A stretch of 64,000 bases of DNA. It comes from Enterocloster hominis (ex Liu et al. 2021). Its GTDB lineage: Bacteria; Bacillota; Clostridia; Lachnospirales; Lachnospiraceae. Made by a program: the position numbers and the translations under genes. The stretch covers positions 124,001-188,000 of the forward strand of contig JACRTJ010000013.1 of NCBI GenBank assembly GCA_014385265.1. Reading direction: 5' to 3'. Positions 35,385 to 45,011 of the stretch are shown here, piece by piece. The notes under the pieces were generated by a model. The model searched no databases. It had not been told where the DNA came from and saw only the letters and a list, made by a program, of their open reading frames with translations. How positions within the stretch are numbered: position 1 is the stretch's first letter; each line of letters begins with the position of its first letter.

Positions 35385-37675
35385 TTCTTCAGCAGTCCCA
35401 TGGCGATCTTCTCACTGGTGATGGGAAGCTCCTTAAACCACAGCCCTGTGGCGTTGGCAATGGCATGGGCAATGGCCGGGGACGGCGTGTTGATGACGAT
35501 CTCTCCGATGGACTTGGCTCCGAAGGGGCCGGTGGGCTCATAGCTGCTTTCAAATTCTACCTGCAGCCTTCCCATATCCAGCCGGGTGGGGATCTTATAC
35601 TGCATGAACGAGTTGTTCATCATATGACCCTTTTTGTCGTACTGGACATTCTCATATAAGGCCATTCCAATTCCCTGGACGATGCCGCCCTCGGTCTGGA
35701 CCCGGGCCAGGTTGGGATTGATGACCGTTCCGCAGTCCACCACAGCCGCATAGTCCAGGATCTCCACATGGCCCGTCTCCTTATCCAGCTCGATCTCCAC
35801 CGCACCTGCCATGAACGGCGGCGGCGATACGGGAGAGCTGTGGGTCTCCGTCACCTGGAGGGCTTCCTGGCTGCCGCACATGGACGCCGTCCCCAGGTCT
35901 GTCAGAGTCACCGACTCTCCGGTAGCCGGATCCAGGAAGCGTGTCCCGTCAAACTCCAGTTCCGCGCCGGAAACATCCGCCGCATACCGCGCCCTCAGAA
36001 GCTCCGCCGCCTTGTCCTCCATCTTCTCCAGCAGCTTTCCGCAGGCTCTCTCCACGGCCTTTCCCGTCACATAGGTGGTGCTGGATGCATAGGATCCGGA
36101 GTCGTAGGGGGAGGCGTCCGTATCCGCCCCGTAAACGGTGATCTGGTCTGTGGAGCAGTCCAGGCACTCCGCAGCCATCTGGGCCAGGATGGTATCGCAG
36201 CCAGTTCCCATGTCTGCTGCTCCGATGGTCAGCGTATAGTATCCGTCCTCATTGAGCTTGATGGAAGCCGAGCCCACGTCCACGCCGGAGATCCCGGAGC
36301 CCTGCATGGCCATGGCGATGCCGACGCTTCTCACCTTTCCATTTCCCATGTCCCGGCAGGGGAATTTTTCCTTCCAGCCGATCATCTCCGCTGTACGCAT
36401 CAGACATTGATCCAGGGTACAGCTTGCCGCTGTCTCACCGTAATAGGCCGGCATCACATCTCCCTGACGCACCACATTTTTGAGACGCAGCTCCACCGGA
36501 TCCATGTGCAGCTTTTCCGCCAGCTGGTTGACTGCCGACTCCACGGCAAAGATCCCCTGGGTGGCTCCGTAGCCCCGGTAGGCTCCCGCCGACATCACGT
36601 TGGTATAGACCACGTCGTAGGCAAACCGGTAAGCCCTGGGAGTACCGTACAGCGGAATGGACTTATGGCCGGAAAGTCCCACAGTCGTGGGGCCGTGCTC
36701 GCCATATGCTCCAGTATTGGACAATGTGTACACGTCGATGGCCTGGATGATCCCATCCTTAGTGGCTCCGACCCGCACAGAGACCTCCATCTCATGGCGG
36801 GGAGTGGAGGCCGTCTGGCTCTCCGTCCGGGAAAAGATCATTTTGGACGGCCGCCCCGTCTTCCAGGTGACAAAAGCCGGGAAGATCTCAGAAACCACCG
36901 TCTGCTTCGCTCCGAAGCCGCCGCCGATCCTGGGCTTCACGACCCGGATCTTCGACTTGGGGATCCCCAGGGCGTTGGAAATGATCCGCCGCACATGGAA
37001 CACGATCTGGGTGGAGCTTAAAATGTTCAGCCGTCCGTAGGCGTCAAAATAGCAGCAGGTCCGGAAGGTCTCCATCATGGCCTGCTGGTCGGCCAGGGTA
37101 TGGTATGTACCCTCTGCCACCACGTCGCACTCTGCCAGGACCGCATCCACATCTCCCTGTCCGGATACATCGCTGGCACACAGATTTCTCTTATTGTCCG
37201 CGCCCACAGGACAAAGGGATCTCCAGCTGTCCTCGGGATGGACCAGGATCTCGTTATCCTTGGCAGTCCGGAAGTCCAGAATGGCCGGAAGCACCTCATA
37301 CTGCACCTTCACCAGCTTTAAGGCCCGGTCTACGGCGTCCTCGGTCTCCCCGGCCACAATGGCCACCGGATCTCCCACATACCGCACATGCCGGTCCAGG
37401 ATCAGCCGGTCGTAGGGGCTGGGCTCCGGATACGTCTGCCCGGCCATGGTAAACCGCTCTGCAGGCACGTCCTCCCAGGTATAAACGGCTGCGATCCCCG
37501 GCACCTTCATGGCCGCATCCGTCTTTACAGACTGGATCATGGCATTGGCGTGGGGGCTCCTTAACACCTTAACGATCAGACAGTCCCTGGGGGCCAGATC
37601 GTCCATATACACCGGTTTTCCCATCAGAAGCGCCATGGCGTCCTTCTTATGGATCCCTTGATTTACATTCTTCAT
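35381..37675 (-). CDS. xdhA: Xanthine dehydrogenase-type molybdenum hydroxylase, Mo-binding subunit
   Basis: This 764-residue large subunit has the N-terminal hammerhead domain (GKPVYMDDLAPRDCLIVKVL), Mo-cofactor contacts (RIGGGFGAKQ, AGAYRGYGATQGIFAVES, GAADMGTGCDTILAQM) and the C-terminal catalytic Glu in GAKSIGEI (about residue 725). The family hydroxylates purines or other heterocycles. Genes for the FAD and FeS subunits precede it with 4-base overlaps and the cofactor transferase follows. Whether the substrate is xanthine, hypoxanthine or another purine cannot be told; the permease upstream favours a purine. Confidence 0.93.
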   Translation of the reverse strand: MKNVNQGIHKKDAMALLMGKPVYMDDLAPRDCLIVKVLRSPHANAMIQSVKTDAAMKVPGIAAVYTWEDVPAERFTMAGQTYPEPSPYDRLILDRHVRYVGDPVAIVAGETEDAVDRALKLVKVQYEVLPAILDFRTAKDNEILVHPEDSWRSLCPVGADNKRNLCASDVSGQGDVDAVLAECDVVAEGTYHTLADQQAMMETFRTCCYFDAYGRLNILSSTQIVFHVRRIISNALGIPKSKIRVVKPRIGGGFGAKQTVVSEIFPAFVTWKTGRPSKMIFSRTESQTASTPRHEMEVSVRVGATKDGIIQAIDVYTLSNTGAYGEHGPTTVGLSGHKSIPLYGTPRAYRFAYDVVYTNVMSAGAYRGYGATQGIFAVESAVNQLAEKLHMDPVELRLKNVVRQGDVMPAYYGETAASCTLDQCLMRTAEMIGWKEKFPCRDMGNGKVRSVGIAMAMQGSGISGVDVGSASIKLNEDGYYTLTIGAADMGTGCDTILAQMAAECLDCSTDQITVYGADTDASPYDSGSYASSTTYVTGKAVERACGKLLEKMEDKAAELLRARYAADVSGAELEFDGTRFLDPATGESVTLTDLGTASMCGSQEALQVTETHSSPVSPPPFMAGAVEIELDKETGHVEILDYAAVVDCGTVINPNLARVQTEGGIVQGIGMALYENVQYDKKGHMMNNSFMQYKIPTRLDMGRLQVEFESSYEPTGPFGAKSIGEIVINTPSPAIAHAIANATGLWFKELPITSEKIAMGLLKK

Positions 37676-38139
37676 GACGCTCCTCCCTTCTTTTTATATT
37701 CGATAAATGCACGGATCCCCCGGAGCTGTCCCTCGTAGCCGGAGCAGCGGCACAGGTTCCCGGCCAGATATTCCCGGATCTCATCGTCCGTGGGGTCCGG
37801 ATTTTCCCGGAACATGGCAATGGCGTTCATGACCATGCCCGGATTGCAGAAGCCGCACTGTTCCGCTCCCTGGTCGGCGATGAACGCTCCGAACTCCTCG
37901 GCCTCCTTCTGGAGACCCTCCAGGGTGTCGATCCTGTGGCCGTCGGCCCGGGCCGCCAGGACAGAACAGGAAAGGACCGGCTTATCATCCATAAACACCG
38001 TGCAGAGGCCGCAGTTGGACGACTCGCAGCCCCGCTTCACGCTGAGACAGCCGTGATCCCGTAAAAAATCAATGAGAAGCCTGTCGTCAGAGATCAGCGC
38101 CTCCACATTTTTCCCATTTAAGACCAGTGAAATCTTCAT
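37672..38139 (-). CDS. xdhC: Molybdenum hydroxylase [2Fe-2S] subunit
   Basis: This 155-residue iron-sulfur subunit has a plant-type [2Fe-2S] cluster with C38, C43, C46 and C58 (CESSNCGLC ... SC), and a second helical [2Fe-2S] cluster with C95, C98, C130 and C132 (CGFCNPG, CRCSGYE). It passes electrons from the Mo centre to FAD. The start at 38139 (MKISLVLNGK) follows GGGAGG; a longer upstream reading is not supported. It overlaps both neighbours by 4 bases. Confidence 0.94.
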   Translation of the reverse strand: MKISLVLNGKNVEALISDDRLLIDFLRDHGCLSVKRGCESSNCGLCTVFMDDKPVLSCSVLAARADGHRIDTLEGLQKEAEEFGAFIADQGAEQCGFCNPGMVMNAIAMFRENPDPTDDEIREYLAGNLCRCSGYEGQLRGIRAFIEYKKKGGAS

Positions 38140-39026
38140 GCCCTCTGTCCCTCCTTCTCTTCTGTCAGGCAGGCCGGAGCGCCGGCTCCTGCGGCCTGTC
38201 CGCTTCCGCCGTACAATGCTTCCATCAGTCCCCGGTACAGGAGAATGCCCGCCAGGTGGCTGCGGAATTCCTTTCCCGCCCGGATATTGCTGCCCGTGGG
38301 GACCACAGATGCAAGCTCCGCAGCCAGAACCTTCCGCTCTTCCTCTCCGGAGCCCTGAAACCGCTCCAGCCATTCTGCCGGAAGCTCATAGGATCTGGCC
38401 CGGGCCGGAGTCGCCCCGAAAACAGCCCGTCCGGCAGCCCGTTCCCCTTCTCCGGATCTCCATCCTTCCCCAACGGCCACCGCACAGGCCATCACAGGAA
38501 AATCCGTCTTTGTGTTCCGGTGGGACAGGTAGGCGTACCGCCGTTTCTCCTTCTTTACGATGACCCTCACCAGAATATCATTTTCTGTTCCCTCTGCCGC
38601 AAACCGCTCCATGGGCACCAGGCCTCCATGGTACAGCTCCACCCAGGAATCCAGGGCCAGGAACATGGTCAGCACGTCAGAAAATCCAAACCGTCCAAAA
38701 ATACTGCCGCCCACGGTGGCCAGGTTCCGGAACTGGACGCCCACGATGTGACGCAGGCTCTCCCGGACGGCCCCGCCGGTCATGGCGTCAAGCCCCTTAT
38801 GGAGCTCCAGCTCCCTTAAGCTGGTCATGGCCCCGATCCTGTATTCCTCCTCTGTCTCTTCAATACCGGAAAGTCCCAGGTCCGACAGATCGATGACCGT
38901 CTGAACCGTCCGGTTCTGCATTTTCAGCCACAGCATGCCGCCGAGGATATGGGCCGATTTTTTCTGGTTCCGCACATAAGCGTCCTCCAGGCTTTCCGCC
39001 CGCACATATTCTCTGAATTTAAGCAT
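38136..39026 (-). CDS. xdhB: Molybdenum hydroxylase FAD-binding subunit
   Basis: This 296-residue subunit of the CO-dehydrogenase flavoprotein family starts LKFREYVRAESLEDAY; AHILGGMLWLKMQ replaces the usual A-G-G-T-D-L FAD loop, and FRNLATVGGSIFGRFGFSDV carries the second FAD contact (A-T-x-G-G). C-terminal domain SHRNTKTDFPVMACAVAV. The GGMLW loop is a variant of GGTDL/GGTNL. Start at 39026 with GGAGGAGGG upstream. First gene of the hydroxylase set, 110 bases after the permease stop. Confidence 0.92.
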   Translation of the reverse strand: MLKFREYVRAESLEDAYVRNQKKSAHILGGMLWLKMQNRTVQTVIDLSDLGLSGIEETEEEYRIGAMTSLRELELHKGLDAMTGGAVRESLRHIVGVQFRNLATVGGSIFGRFGFSDVLTMFLALDSWVELYHGGLVPMERFAAEGTENDILVRVIVKKEKRRYAYLSHRNTKTDFPVMACAVAVGEGWRSGEGERAAGRAVFGATPARARSYELPAEWLERFQGSGEEERKVLAAELASVVPTGSNIRAGKEFRSHLAGILLYRGLMEALYGGSGQAAGAGAPACLTEEKEGQRA

Positions 39027-39094
39027 CTGTTTCCCTCCTCCATATGATTTTCTATTATAAGCCGCAGGGCGGATATTTTCCACTTTTACTTTCT

Positions 39095-39166
39095 AAAAAG
39101 GGCCCGTCTGGCCTGTTCCGGCCTCCTTCCTGCTTTCAGTCCGGAAGCCAGCAGCCAGGCCCTTTA
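39095..39166 (-). terminator. Possible attenuating hairpin between permease and hydroxylase genes
   Basis: On the minus strand AAAGGGCC at the permease stop can pair with GGGCCCTTTTT at 39095-39105, with an inner GGCCGGAACAGGCC hairpin. The T tract favours a terminator, perhaps partial, since no clear promoter is seen before xdhB. Confidence 0.5.
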
Positions 39167-40561
39167 AGCCTCCTTCTCTCTGGGGATCACAATGTTCAGG
39201 ACAATGGCCAGGATCGCTGCCGGAACGATACCGGAGCCTCCGAAGATCAGCTGTACTGCCTCGGGAAGTCCGGCGATCACTGCGCCATTGGCACCAATGC
39301 CGTAGCCAAGTCCCAGGGCCGTGGATACGATGGTGATGTTCCTGGCTGTCAGCGGCTCCTTTGTGATCAGCTGGATGCCGCTGATGACGATGGATGAAAA
39401 CATCATCACCGCCGCTCCGCCCAGAACGCTCTGGGGCATAATGGAGATCAGCGCCGCCAGCTTGGGGAGCAGGCCGCAGAACACCAGGAATACGGCGCCT
39501 GTGGCCAGGGCATGCCGGTTGACGATCTTTGTCATGGCCACCAGGCCCACATTCTGGCTGAAGGATGTGTTGGGCAGCACGCCGAACAGGGCTGCAAAGC
39601 TGGAGCCCAGACCATCGCAGATAACGCCGCCGGAAAGCTCAGAATCGGTCGCTTCCCGTCCCATGCCGCCTTCCATCACGCCGGAAATGTCTCCCACGGT
39701 CTCCACTGCCGTTACGATGAACATGATCAGCACCGGAACGATGGCACGCAGGTCAAAGACCAGGGGGACCGGCATCAGCTTCGGTATGGAAAACCAGGAG
39801 GCCTCCGCCACCTTGTCCCAGTTTAAGACCCATGCCTTGGTATACTCCACGCCATCAGCAGTAATGCCTGTGGGGGATAAAAAGAGGCCCATGACAGCCG
39901 ACGCAATATATCCGGCGATGATTCCGATCAGAATGGACGATGCGCTGGTCATGCCCTTTGTTCCGTGCTTAAACGCGATGATCACCACTGTCACAAGAGC
40001 GCCCAGAGCCAGGTTCTCAATGGAACCAAAATCAGCTGCCATATTTCCGCCGCCAAAGGAATTGACGCCCACGGATACCAGGGACAGGCCGATGGAAAGG
40101 ACTACTGTTCCAGTGACCACTGCCGGGAAAAACCGCCTCAGGGGCTTTAATAAAAAGCCCAGGACCGTCTCAAACAGGCCGCCAAGAACGGAGGCCAGCA
40201 TAATGGCCCCGTAGCCGGCAATGCCGCCGCCCATGACCTTTGCCACACTGTTGAATACACCGATGAAGCCGGAGCTGGTTCCCATGATAATGGGGACCTT
40301 TCCTCCCACAGGACCGATGGCGTAAAGCTGCACCAGTGTCACGATCCCGGCCACCAGCATGGCGTTCTGCAGCAGATCCACCTGCAGCTCTGCAAATTCG
40401 CTGCCTGCTCCAATGCCGCAGGCGCCTGTGATGATGAGGATCGGAGTCAGATTTCCCACAAACATGGCCAGCACATGCTGAAGCCCCAGGGGAACTGCCT
40501 TTGTGAGCGAAAGCTTCCCATAAAAGTCAAACGCCGCTCCTTTTGTTTCTGCTTTTTCCAC
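39164..40561 (-). CDS. NCS2 family xanthine/uracil-type permease
   Basis: This 465-residue carrier has about 12-14 membrane segments and NCS2 marks LGLQHVLAMFVGNLTPIL, GVLPNTSFSQNVGLVAMT and VFCGLLPKLAALISIMPQSV. The N-terminal QHVLAM and the QNVG motif place it with bacterial xanthine or uric-acid carriers. It starts with GTG behind AAGGAGAG. It heads the minus-strand set leading into the molybdenum hydroxylase, so purine uptake for that enzyme is the likely job. Confidence 0.92.
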   Translation of the reverse strand: MEKAETKGAAFDFYGKLSLTKAVPLGLQHVLAMFVGNLTPILIITGACGIGAGSEFAELQVDLLQNAMLVAGIVTLVQLYAIGPVGGKVPIIMGTSSGFIGVFNSVAKVMGGGIAGYGAIMLASVLGGLFETVLGFLLKPLRRFFPAVVTGTVVLSIGLSLVSVGVNSFGGGNMAADFGSIENLALGALVTVVIIAFKHGTKGMTSASSILIGIIAGYIASAVMGLFLSPTGITADGVEYTKAWVLNWDKVAEASWFSIPKLMPVPLVFDLRAIVPVLIMFIVTAVETVGDISGVMEGGMGREATDSELSGGVICDGLGSSFAALFGVLPNTSFSQNVGLVAMTKIVNRHALATGAVFLVFCGLLPKLAALISIMPQSVLGGAAVMMFSSIVISGIQLITKEPLTARNITIVSTALGLGYGIGANGAVIAGLPEAVQLIFGGSGIVPAAILAIVLNIVIPREKEA

Positions 40562-40607
40562 TTTTTTCTCTCCTTTTTAGCCTTTTTCTGCTTTTTTCAG
40601 CCCCTCT

Positions 40608-40636
40608 ATCATGGGCGATAGGAGAAAAAAAGTCAA
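40608..40636 (-). promoter_or_regulatory. Sigma-A-type promoter of the purine permease/hydroxylase genes
   Basis: TTGACT (40631-40636) and CATGAT (40608-40613) on the minus strand are 17 bases apart, about 47 bases before the GTG start. The short leader leaves no room for a purine riboswitch. Confidence 0.65.
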
Positions 40637-40660
40637 TAACCCAATGAATATTCAGAAACT

Positions 40661-41833
40661 TTAATTATTTCTAATAATTCGGAATTCTTCTTCCATTAAA
40701 AGCCAGTTGGGGCGGAAAAAATTCATCAGCTGCCAGTAACCGGCCCCCAGAAGGCCATATTCCCGGATCAGGTCAAACTTTCCCTGAATGCTCCGCACAT
40801 CCTCGAACCAGATCTCATGCTGGATCCCGTACTGCCAGTAACGAAGGTATGGGGACCAGGCCGTCTCGTCGAACCGGATCGGGACTCCATGATCGATGGC
40901 CCGGGCCACCGCCTCCCGGTTGCTGATGGACTGGGCCTTTGTGGTCCCGCGCACATAGGGAATGGGCCATTCATACCCATAATTGGGGATCCCCAGGCTG
41001 ATCTTTTCCACCGGAATGGCTGAAACCGCGTACTCCACCACCCGGCGGACCATATTGAGGGGGGCTACGGCCATGGGAGGGCCGTATGTATATCCCCATT
41101 CATACGTCATCAGCATCACCCGGTCCGCCGCCTCCCCTAACAGACGGTAATCGATTCCTTCATATAAAAGTCCCTTCTGGTCCGGCGACGTTTTCGGAGC
41201 CAGGGCCACAGAGACCGGATAACCGAATACCTGGAGCACACGGCGCACACGGCCTGTAAATTCTGCAAAGGCCGGCCCGTCCTCTGCCCGGACGTACTCA
41301 AAATCAATGTCCAGCCCCCGGTAGCCCTTTTCTGTCATCGTCCGTCCCAGCTCCCAGATCAGCCTCTCCTGGAGTCTCCTGTCCTCCATCAGCGCCGTCA
41401 CCAGATTGTTGTTAAAGCGGCCGTCTGCACCCAGGGGCGTTAGGACCATCACAGGATCCACACCGGCATCCGCTGCCTGGCGGATCAGCCAGGCATCATC
41501 GGACGAAGGCGGGATCAGTGTTCCCTGTTCTGTAAAGCCGTAGGAAAAAATATAAAGATCTGTCAGAAACGGAAGCGTCTGCTCCGCCGTCTCCCTTGAA
41601 ATAAACGGATATGCATAACCAAATGAGTATAGCTCCCGCCTGGACTGTTCCCGGTCCGCCGCCGGTCCTTCCGGAATCAGGAGCGACTGGCCCACAGCCA
41701 GGCGGTATGGATATTCTATCTGGTTGGCCCACAGAAGCTCTCCCACAGGGATACCGGCCGTCTCTGCGATCCAGTCCACATTGTCTCCTTCCTTTATCAC
41801 GTAAACTGACACGTTCTCCCGCTCCCCATCCAT
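40661..41833 (-). CDS. LysM domain plus glycosyl hydrolase family 18 (SleL/YaaH-like)
   Basis: About 390 residues. The LysM near the N-terminus (VIKEGDNVDWIAETAGIPVG) binds peptidoglycan glycan, and a GH18 barrel follows with the catalytic YRGLDIDFEYV (D-x-D-x-E). ALAPKTSPDQKG and MLMTYEWGYTYGPP complete the active site. This is the plan of Bacillus SleL/YaaH, which act on spore cortex fragments during germination. No signal peptide is seen, as in SleL. The ATG at 41833 follows AGGAAAGAA; a GTG seven codons later is an alternative start. Monocistronic. Confidence 0.9.
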   Translation of the reverse strand: MDGERENVSVYVIKEGDNVDWIAETAGIPVGELLWANQIEYPYRLAVGQSLLIPEGPAADREQSRRELYSFGYAYPFISRETAEQTLPFLTDLYIFSYGFTEQGTLIPPSSDDAWLIRQAADAGVDPVMVLTPLGADGRFNNNLVTALMEDRRLQERLIWELGRTMTEKGYRGLDIDFEYVRAEDGPAFAEFTGRVRRVLQVFGYPVSVALAPKTSPDQKGLLYEGIDYRLLGEAADRVMLMTYEWGYTYGPPMAVAPLNMVRRVVEYAVSAIPVEKISLGIPNYGYEWPIPYVRGTTKAQSISNREAVARAIDHGVPIRFDETAWSPYLRYWQYGIQHEIWFEDVRSIQGKFDLIREYGLLGAGYWQLMNFFRPNWLLMEEEFRIIRNN

Positions 41834-42017
41834 TTCTTTCCTATTAATATATGAGCATGGGCTGTCCGGGGGAACGAAAAAACGCACCTGCGTGCTTTTC
41901 CGCCTGCGGACGGGCCGCTTTTTTGCTCCCTCTGCGGAAAAACTGCTTCCGGCCCATGGCTGTCCCTGCGGAGCGTTTTAATATCATGGGACGCATTTTC
42001 CCATGATATAAAAATAC

Positions 42018-42058
42018 CCGGAAAAGAACGTTCCCATATGGAACCGTCCCTTCCGGGT
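42018..42058 (-). terminator. Terminator after clpB
   Basis: On the minus strand CCCGGAA..GGTTCCATATGGGAACG..TTCCGGG forms a two-part stem and is followed by TATTTTTAT. A second perfect palindrome (TATCATGGGA/TCCCATGATA, 41984-42010) lies just beyond. Confidence 0.8.
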
Positions 42059-42080
42059 GATTTCAGTCATATCCGTTCAG

Positions 42081-44669
42081 TTATCGTTCAGCCAGCGCCG
42101 TCAGCCGTCCGTCCACCACATCGATCAGGATGGTATCTCCTGTATGGACGCCGTCGGAAAGGATCAGCTTTGCCGCCAGGGTCTCCACATTTTTCTGCAG
42201 ATACCGTTTCAGCGGTCTGGCTCCGTAAACCGGATCGTAGCCATTGTCCACGATGAACTGCTTTGCCTCATCGGACAGGGCGATGGTCAGCTCCTTATCG
42301 GCCAGACGCCGGTTGATGTCTGCCGCCAGAAGATCCACGATCCCTCCGATGTTGTCCTTTGTCAGAGGCTTAAAGAGGATGGTCTCATCCAGACGGTTTA
42401 AAAACTCTGGACGGAAATGGGCCCGAAGGTCGTTCATGACCATCTGCTCCGCCTCCGGTCGGATATTCCCGTTCTCATCGATGCCCTCCAGGAGATACTG
42501 GGAGCCGATGTTGGAGGTCAGGATGAGGATCGTATTCTTAAAGTCCACAGTCTTTCCCATGGAATCGGTGATCCGCCCGTCGTCCAGTACCTGTAAAAGC
42601 ACGTTGAACACATCCGGATGGGCCTTTTCCACCTCGTCAAATAAGACCACGCAGTAGGGCTTTCTGCGGACTGCCTCGGTCAGCTGGCCGCCCTCATCGT
42701 AGCCCACATATCCTGGAGGAGCACCGATGAGACGGGACACGGAATGCTTTTCCATATATTCGCTCATATCGATCCGCACCATGTTGTTCTCGTCATCAAA
42801 CAGGCTCTCCGCCAGGGCCTTGGCCAGCTCCGTCTTTCCGACGCCGGTGGGGCCTAAGAACAGGAAGGAGCCGATGGGCTTGGTGGGATCCTTGATCCCG
42901 GCCTTGGACCGGATAATGGCCTCTGTGACCTTCTCCACGCCTTCATCCTGGCCCACCACCCGCTTATGGAGCTGTTCATCCAGATGAAGTGTCTTATTCC
43001 GCTCACTTTCTGTAAGCTTTGCCACCGGGATCCCCGTCCACCGGGAAATGATCCTGGCGATCTCCTCTTCTGTAACGCTTTCATGGACCAGGCTCAGATC
43101 CTGGTTCTTTACCTTTTCCTCCTCGGCCTCCAGCTCCTTTTCCAGCTGCGGAAGCTTTCCGTACTGGAGCTCCGCTGCCTTATTCAGGTCATACTTCTGC
43201 TGGGCGTCCTGGATCTGGCGGTGCAGGCTCTCGATCTCCTCACGGAGGCTGGAAAGCCGGTCCACCGACGCCTTCTCGTTCTCCCACTGGGCCTTCTGGG
43301 AGGCAAAGGTGTCATGAAGCTCCGCCAGCTCCTTCTGGAGATCCGCCAGCCGCTCCTGGCTCAGATGGTCGGTTTCCTTCTTTAAGGCTGCCTCCTCGAT
43401 CTCCAGCTGCATGATCTTCCTGGACAGCTCATCAAGCTCGGTGGGCATGGAGTCCAGCTCGGTCTTTATCATGGCACAGGCCTCGTCCACCAGGTCAATG
43501 GCCTTATCCGGAAGGAACCGGTCGCTGATATACCGGTTGGACAGGACCGCCGCCGAAACCAGGGCCGAATCGGTGATCTTTACTCCATGGAAGACCTCAT
43601 ACCGGTCCTTCAGTCCCCGGAGGATGGAGATGGTATCCTCCACCGTGGGCTCATCCACCGTCACCGGCTGGAACCGCCGCTCCAGGGCCGGATCCTTTTC
43701 AATATATTTCCGATATTCGTCCAGGGTCGTGGCGCCGATGCAGTGGAGCTCGCCCCTGGCCAGCATGGGCTTTAACATATTTCCGGCATCCATGGAACCC
43801 TCTGTCTTTCCCGCTCCCACAATGGTATGAAGCTCATCGATGAAGAGAATGATCTGCCCCTCGCTCTTTTTCACTTCCTCCAGAACAGCCTTTAACCGCT
43901 CCTCAAATTCGCCCCGGTATTTGGCTCCTGCCACCAGTGCTCCCATATCCAGGGAAAACAGCTTTTTATCCTTTAAGCCCTCCGGCACATCGCCGCGGAC
44001 GATCCTCTGGGCAAGCCCCTCCACCACGGCCGTCTTTCCGACGCCTGGCTCTCCGATGAGCACCGGGTTATTCTTTGTCTTTCTGGACAGGATCCGGACC
44101 ACATTCCGGATCTCCGCATCCCGGCCGATGACCGGGTCCAGCTTCTGGTCCCTGGCCCGCTCCACCAGATCGGCCCCATATTTATTTAAGGTATCATAAG
44201 TAGCCTCTGGATTGTCGCTGACCACCCGCTGGTTTCCGCGGACGGTGGAAAGAGCCTGTAAAAAATTGTTCCGGTCAATGGCGTATAAGCGGAACAGCTC
44301 CTTTAAAGCCCGGTTTGGCTCCCTTAACAGGCATAAGAACAGGTGCTCCACGGAAACGTACTCGTCTCCCATGGCTTTTGCCTCATCCTCTGCGCTGATG
44401 AGGACCTTGTTCAGATCGTTGGTCAGATAGACCTGGCCGCCGCCGGAAACCTTTGGAAGCTTATTTAACGCCTGCTCCGCCTCATTTAAAAACTGGCCGC
44501 CGGAGATCCCCATTTTCGTCACCAGCTTCATGATCAGGCTGTCCTCCAGCCGCAGGAGGCTCACCAGAAGATGCTCCTGGTCGATCTGCTGGTTTCCATA
44601 TTCATAAGCCAGCTTCTCGCAGCCCTGGACGGCCTCCACTGACTTTTGTGTAAACTTACTGATATTCAT
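42081..44669 (-). CDS. clpB: ATP-dependent disaggregase ClpB
   Basis: This 862-residue Hsp100 has the N domain ([20 protein letters not shown]), AAA1 with Walker A GEPGVGKT and [12 protein letters not shown], the long coiled-coil middle domain (about residues 405-525) that marks ClpB rather than ClpC, and AAA2 with [14 protein letters not shown] and [19 protein letters not shown]. It has no ClpP-binding loop. It works with DnaK to solubilise aggregates. The start at 44669 has AAGGAGG seven bases upstream. It is under a sigma-A promoter overlapped by a CIRCE element, so it is heat-inducible through HrcA. Confidence 0.96.
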   Translation of the reverse strand: MNISKFTQKSVEAVQGCEKLAYEYGNQQIDQEHLLVSLLRLEDSLIMKLVTKMGISGGQFLNEAEQALNKLPKVSGGGQVYLTNDLNKVLISAEDEAKAMGDEYVSVEHLFLCLLREPNRALKELFRLYAIDRNNFLQALSTVRGNQRVVSDNPEATYDTLNKYGADLVERARDQKLDPVIGRDAEIRNVVRILSRKTKNNPVLIGEPGVGKTAVVEGLAQRIVRGDVPEGLKDKKLFSLDMGALVAGAKYRGEFEERLKAVLEEVKKSEGQIILFIDELHTIVGAGKTEGSMDAGNMLKPMLARGELHCIGATTLDEYRKYIEKDPALERRFQPVTVDEPTVEDTISILRGLKDRYEVFHGVKITDSALVSAAVLSNRYISDRFLPDKAIDLVDEACAMIKTELDSMPTELDELSRKIMQLEIEEAALKKETDHLSQERLADLQKELAELHDTFASQKAQWENEKASVDRLSSLREEIESLHRQIQDAQQKYDLNKAAELQYGKLPQLEKELEAEEEKVKNQDLSLVHESVTEEEIARIISRWTGIPVAKLTESERNKTLHLDEQLHKRVVGQDEGVEKVTEAIIRSKAGIKDPTKPIGSFLFLGPTGVGKTELAKALAESLFDDENNMVRIDMSEYMEKHSVSRLIGAPPGYVGYDEGGQLTEAVRRKPYCVVLFDEVEKAHPDVFNVLLQVLDDGRITDSMGKTVDFKNTILILTSNIGSQYLLEGIDENGNIRPEAEQMVMNDLRAHFRPEFLNRLDETILFKPLTKDNIGGIVDLLAADINRRLADKELTIALSDEAKQFIVDNGYDPVYGARPLKRYLQKNVETLAAKLILSDGVHTGDTILIDVVDGRLTALAER

Positions 44670-44721
44670 ATACAATCCTCCTTTTGAAAAGGAAATGATC
44701 TTGTTTATTTGTTCTAGGCAG

Positions 44722-44764
44722 AATATAACACATGTTATTAGCACTGTCAAGATGTGAGTGCTAG
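44722..44764 (-). promoter_or_regulatory. clpB promoter with overlapping CIRCE (HrcA) operator
   Basis: Minus strand: TTGACA (44745-44750), 17-base spacer, TATATT (44722-44727). The inverted repeat TTAGCACTG-N9-GAGTGCTAG (44738-44764, plus strand reading) matches CIRCE (TTAGCACTC-N9-GAGTGCTAA) at all but one base per arm and covers the -35 box, so HrcA binding would block RNA polymerase. Confidence 0.88.
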
Positions 44765-44803
44765 TTTTTCAGGATTTTTTCTTTTCCGGCTCCAGAGCCA
44801 TTC

Positions 44804-44903
44804 CACGGAACCATAAGAAGCACGCCGCGCGATTTTCTCATAGTTATCGCGGCAGCTGCCAAGGTCTCGTGCAGGCACGGACTTTGGCCCGCTGCCCGCG
44901 TAA
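44804..44903 (-). repeat. Dispersed intergenic repeat, copy A
   Basis: On the minus strand it starts TTTACGCGGGCAGC, runs through CCAAAGTCCGTGCCTGCACG and AGACCTTGGCAGCTGCCGCG, and ends near TTCTTATGGTT. It shares this whole layout with copy C (61877) and its first 60 bases with copy B (49672). GCGGGCAGC and GCTGCCGC can pair, with an inner GTCCGTGC/GCACGAGAC stem. It lies between clpB and a permease gene with no reading frame. Confidence 0.75.
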
Positions 44904-44904
44904 A

Positions 44905-44948
44905 AAGGCGCTGCTTTGCAGATACATTCCTATCTGCTTTGCAGCGCC
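44905..44948 (-). terminator. Terminator after the second xanthine/uracil-type permease
   Basis: AGGCGCTGC-TTT-GCAGATA-CATTCC-TATCTGC-TTT-GCAGCGCCT is an almost perfect long hairpin with T or A runs on both sides. It lies between the permease stop at 45012 and repeat copy A. Confidence 0.8.
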
Positions 44949-45011
44949 TTTTCCGGGGCGGTTCCTTTATTCAGTTCTGCGGCTGACGAAACGCCTGACC
45001 GCCTGTTTCCA

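Noticed and set aside
40562..40660. Possible purine riboswitch before the permease
   Set aside because: The promoter leaves a leader of only about 40-50 bases and none of the conserved purine-aptamer loop sequences are present.
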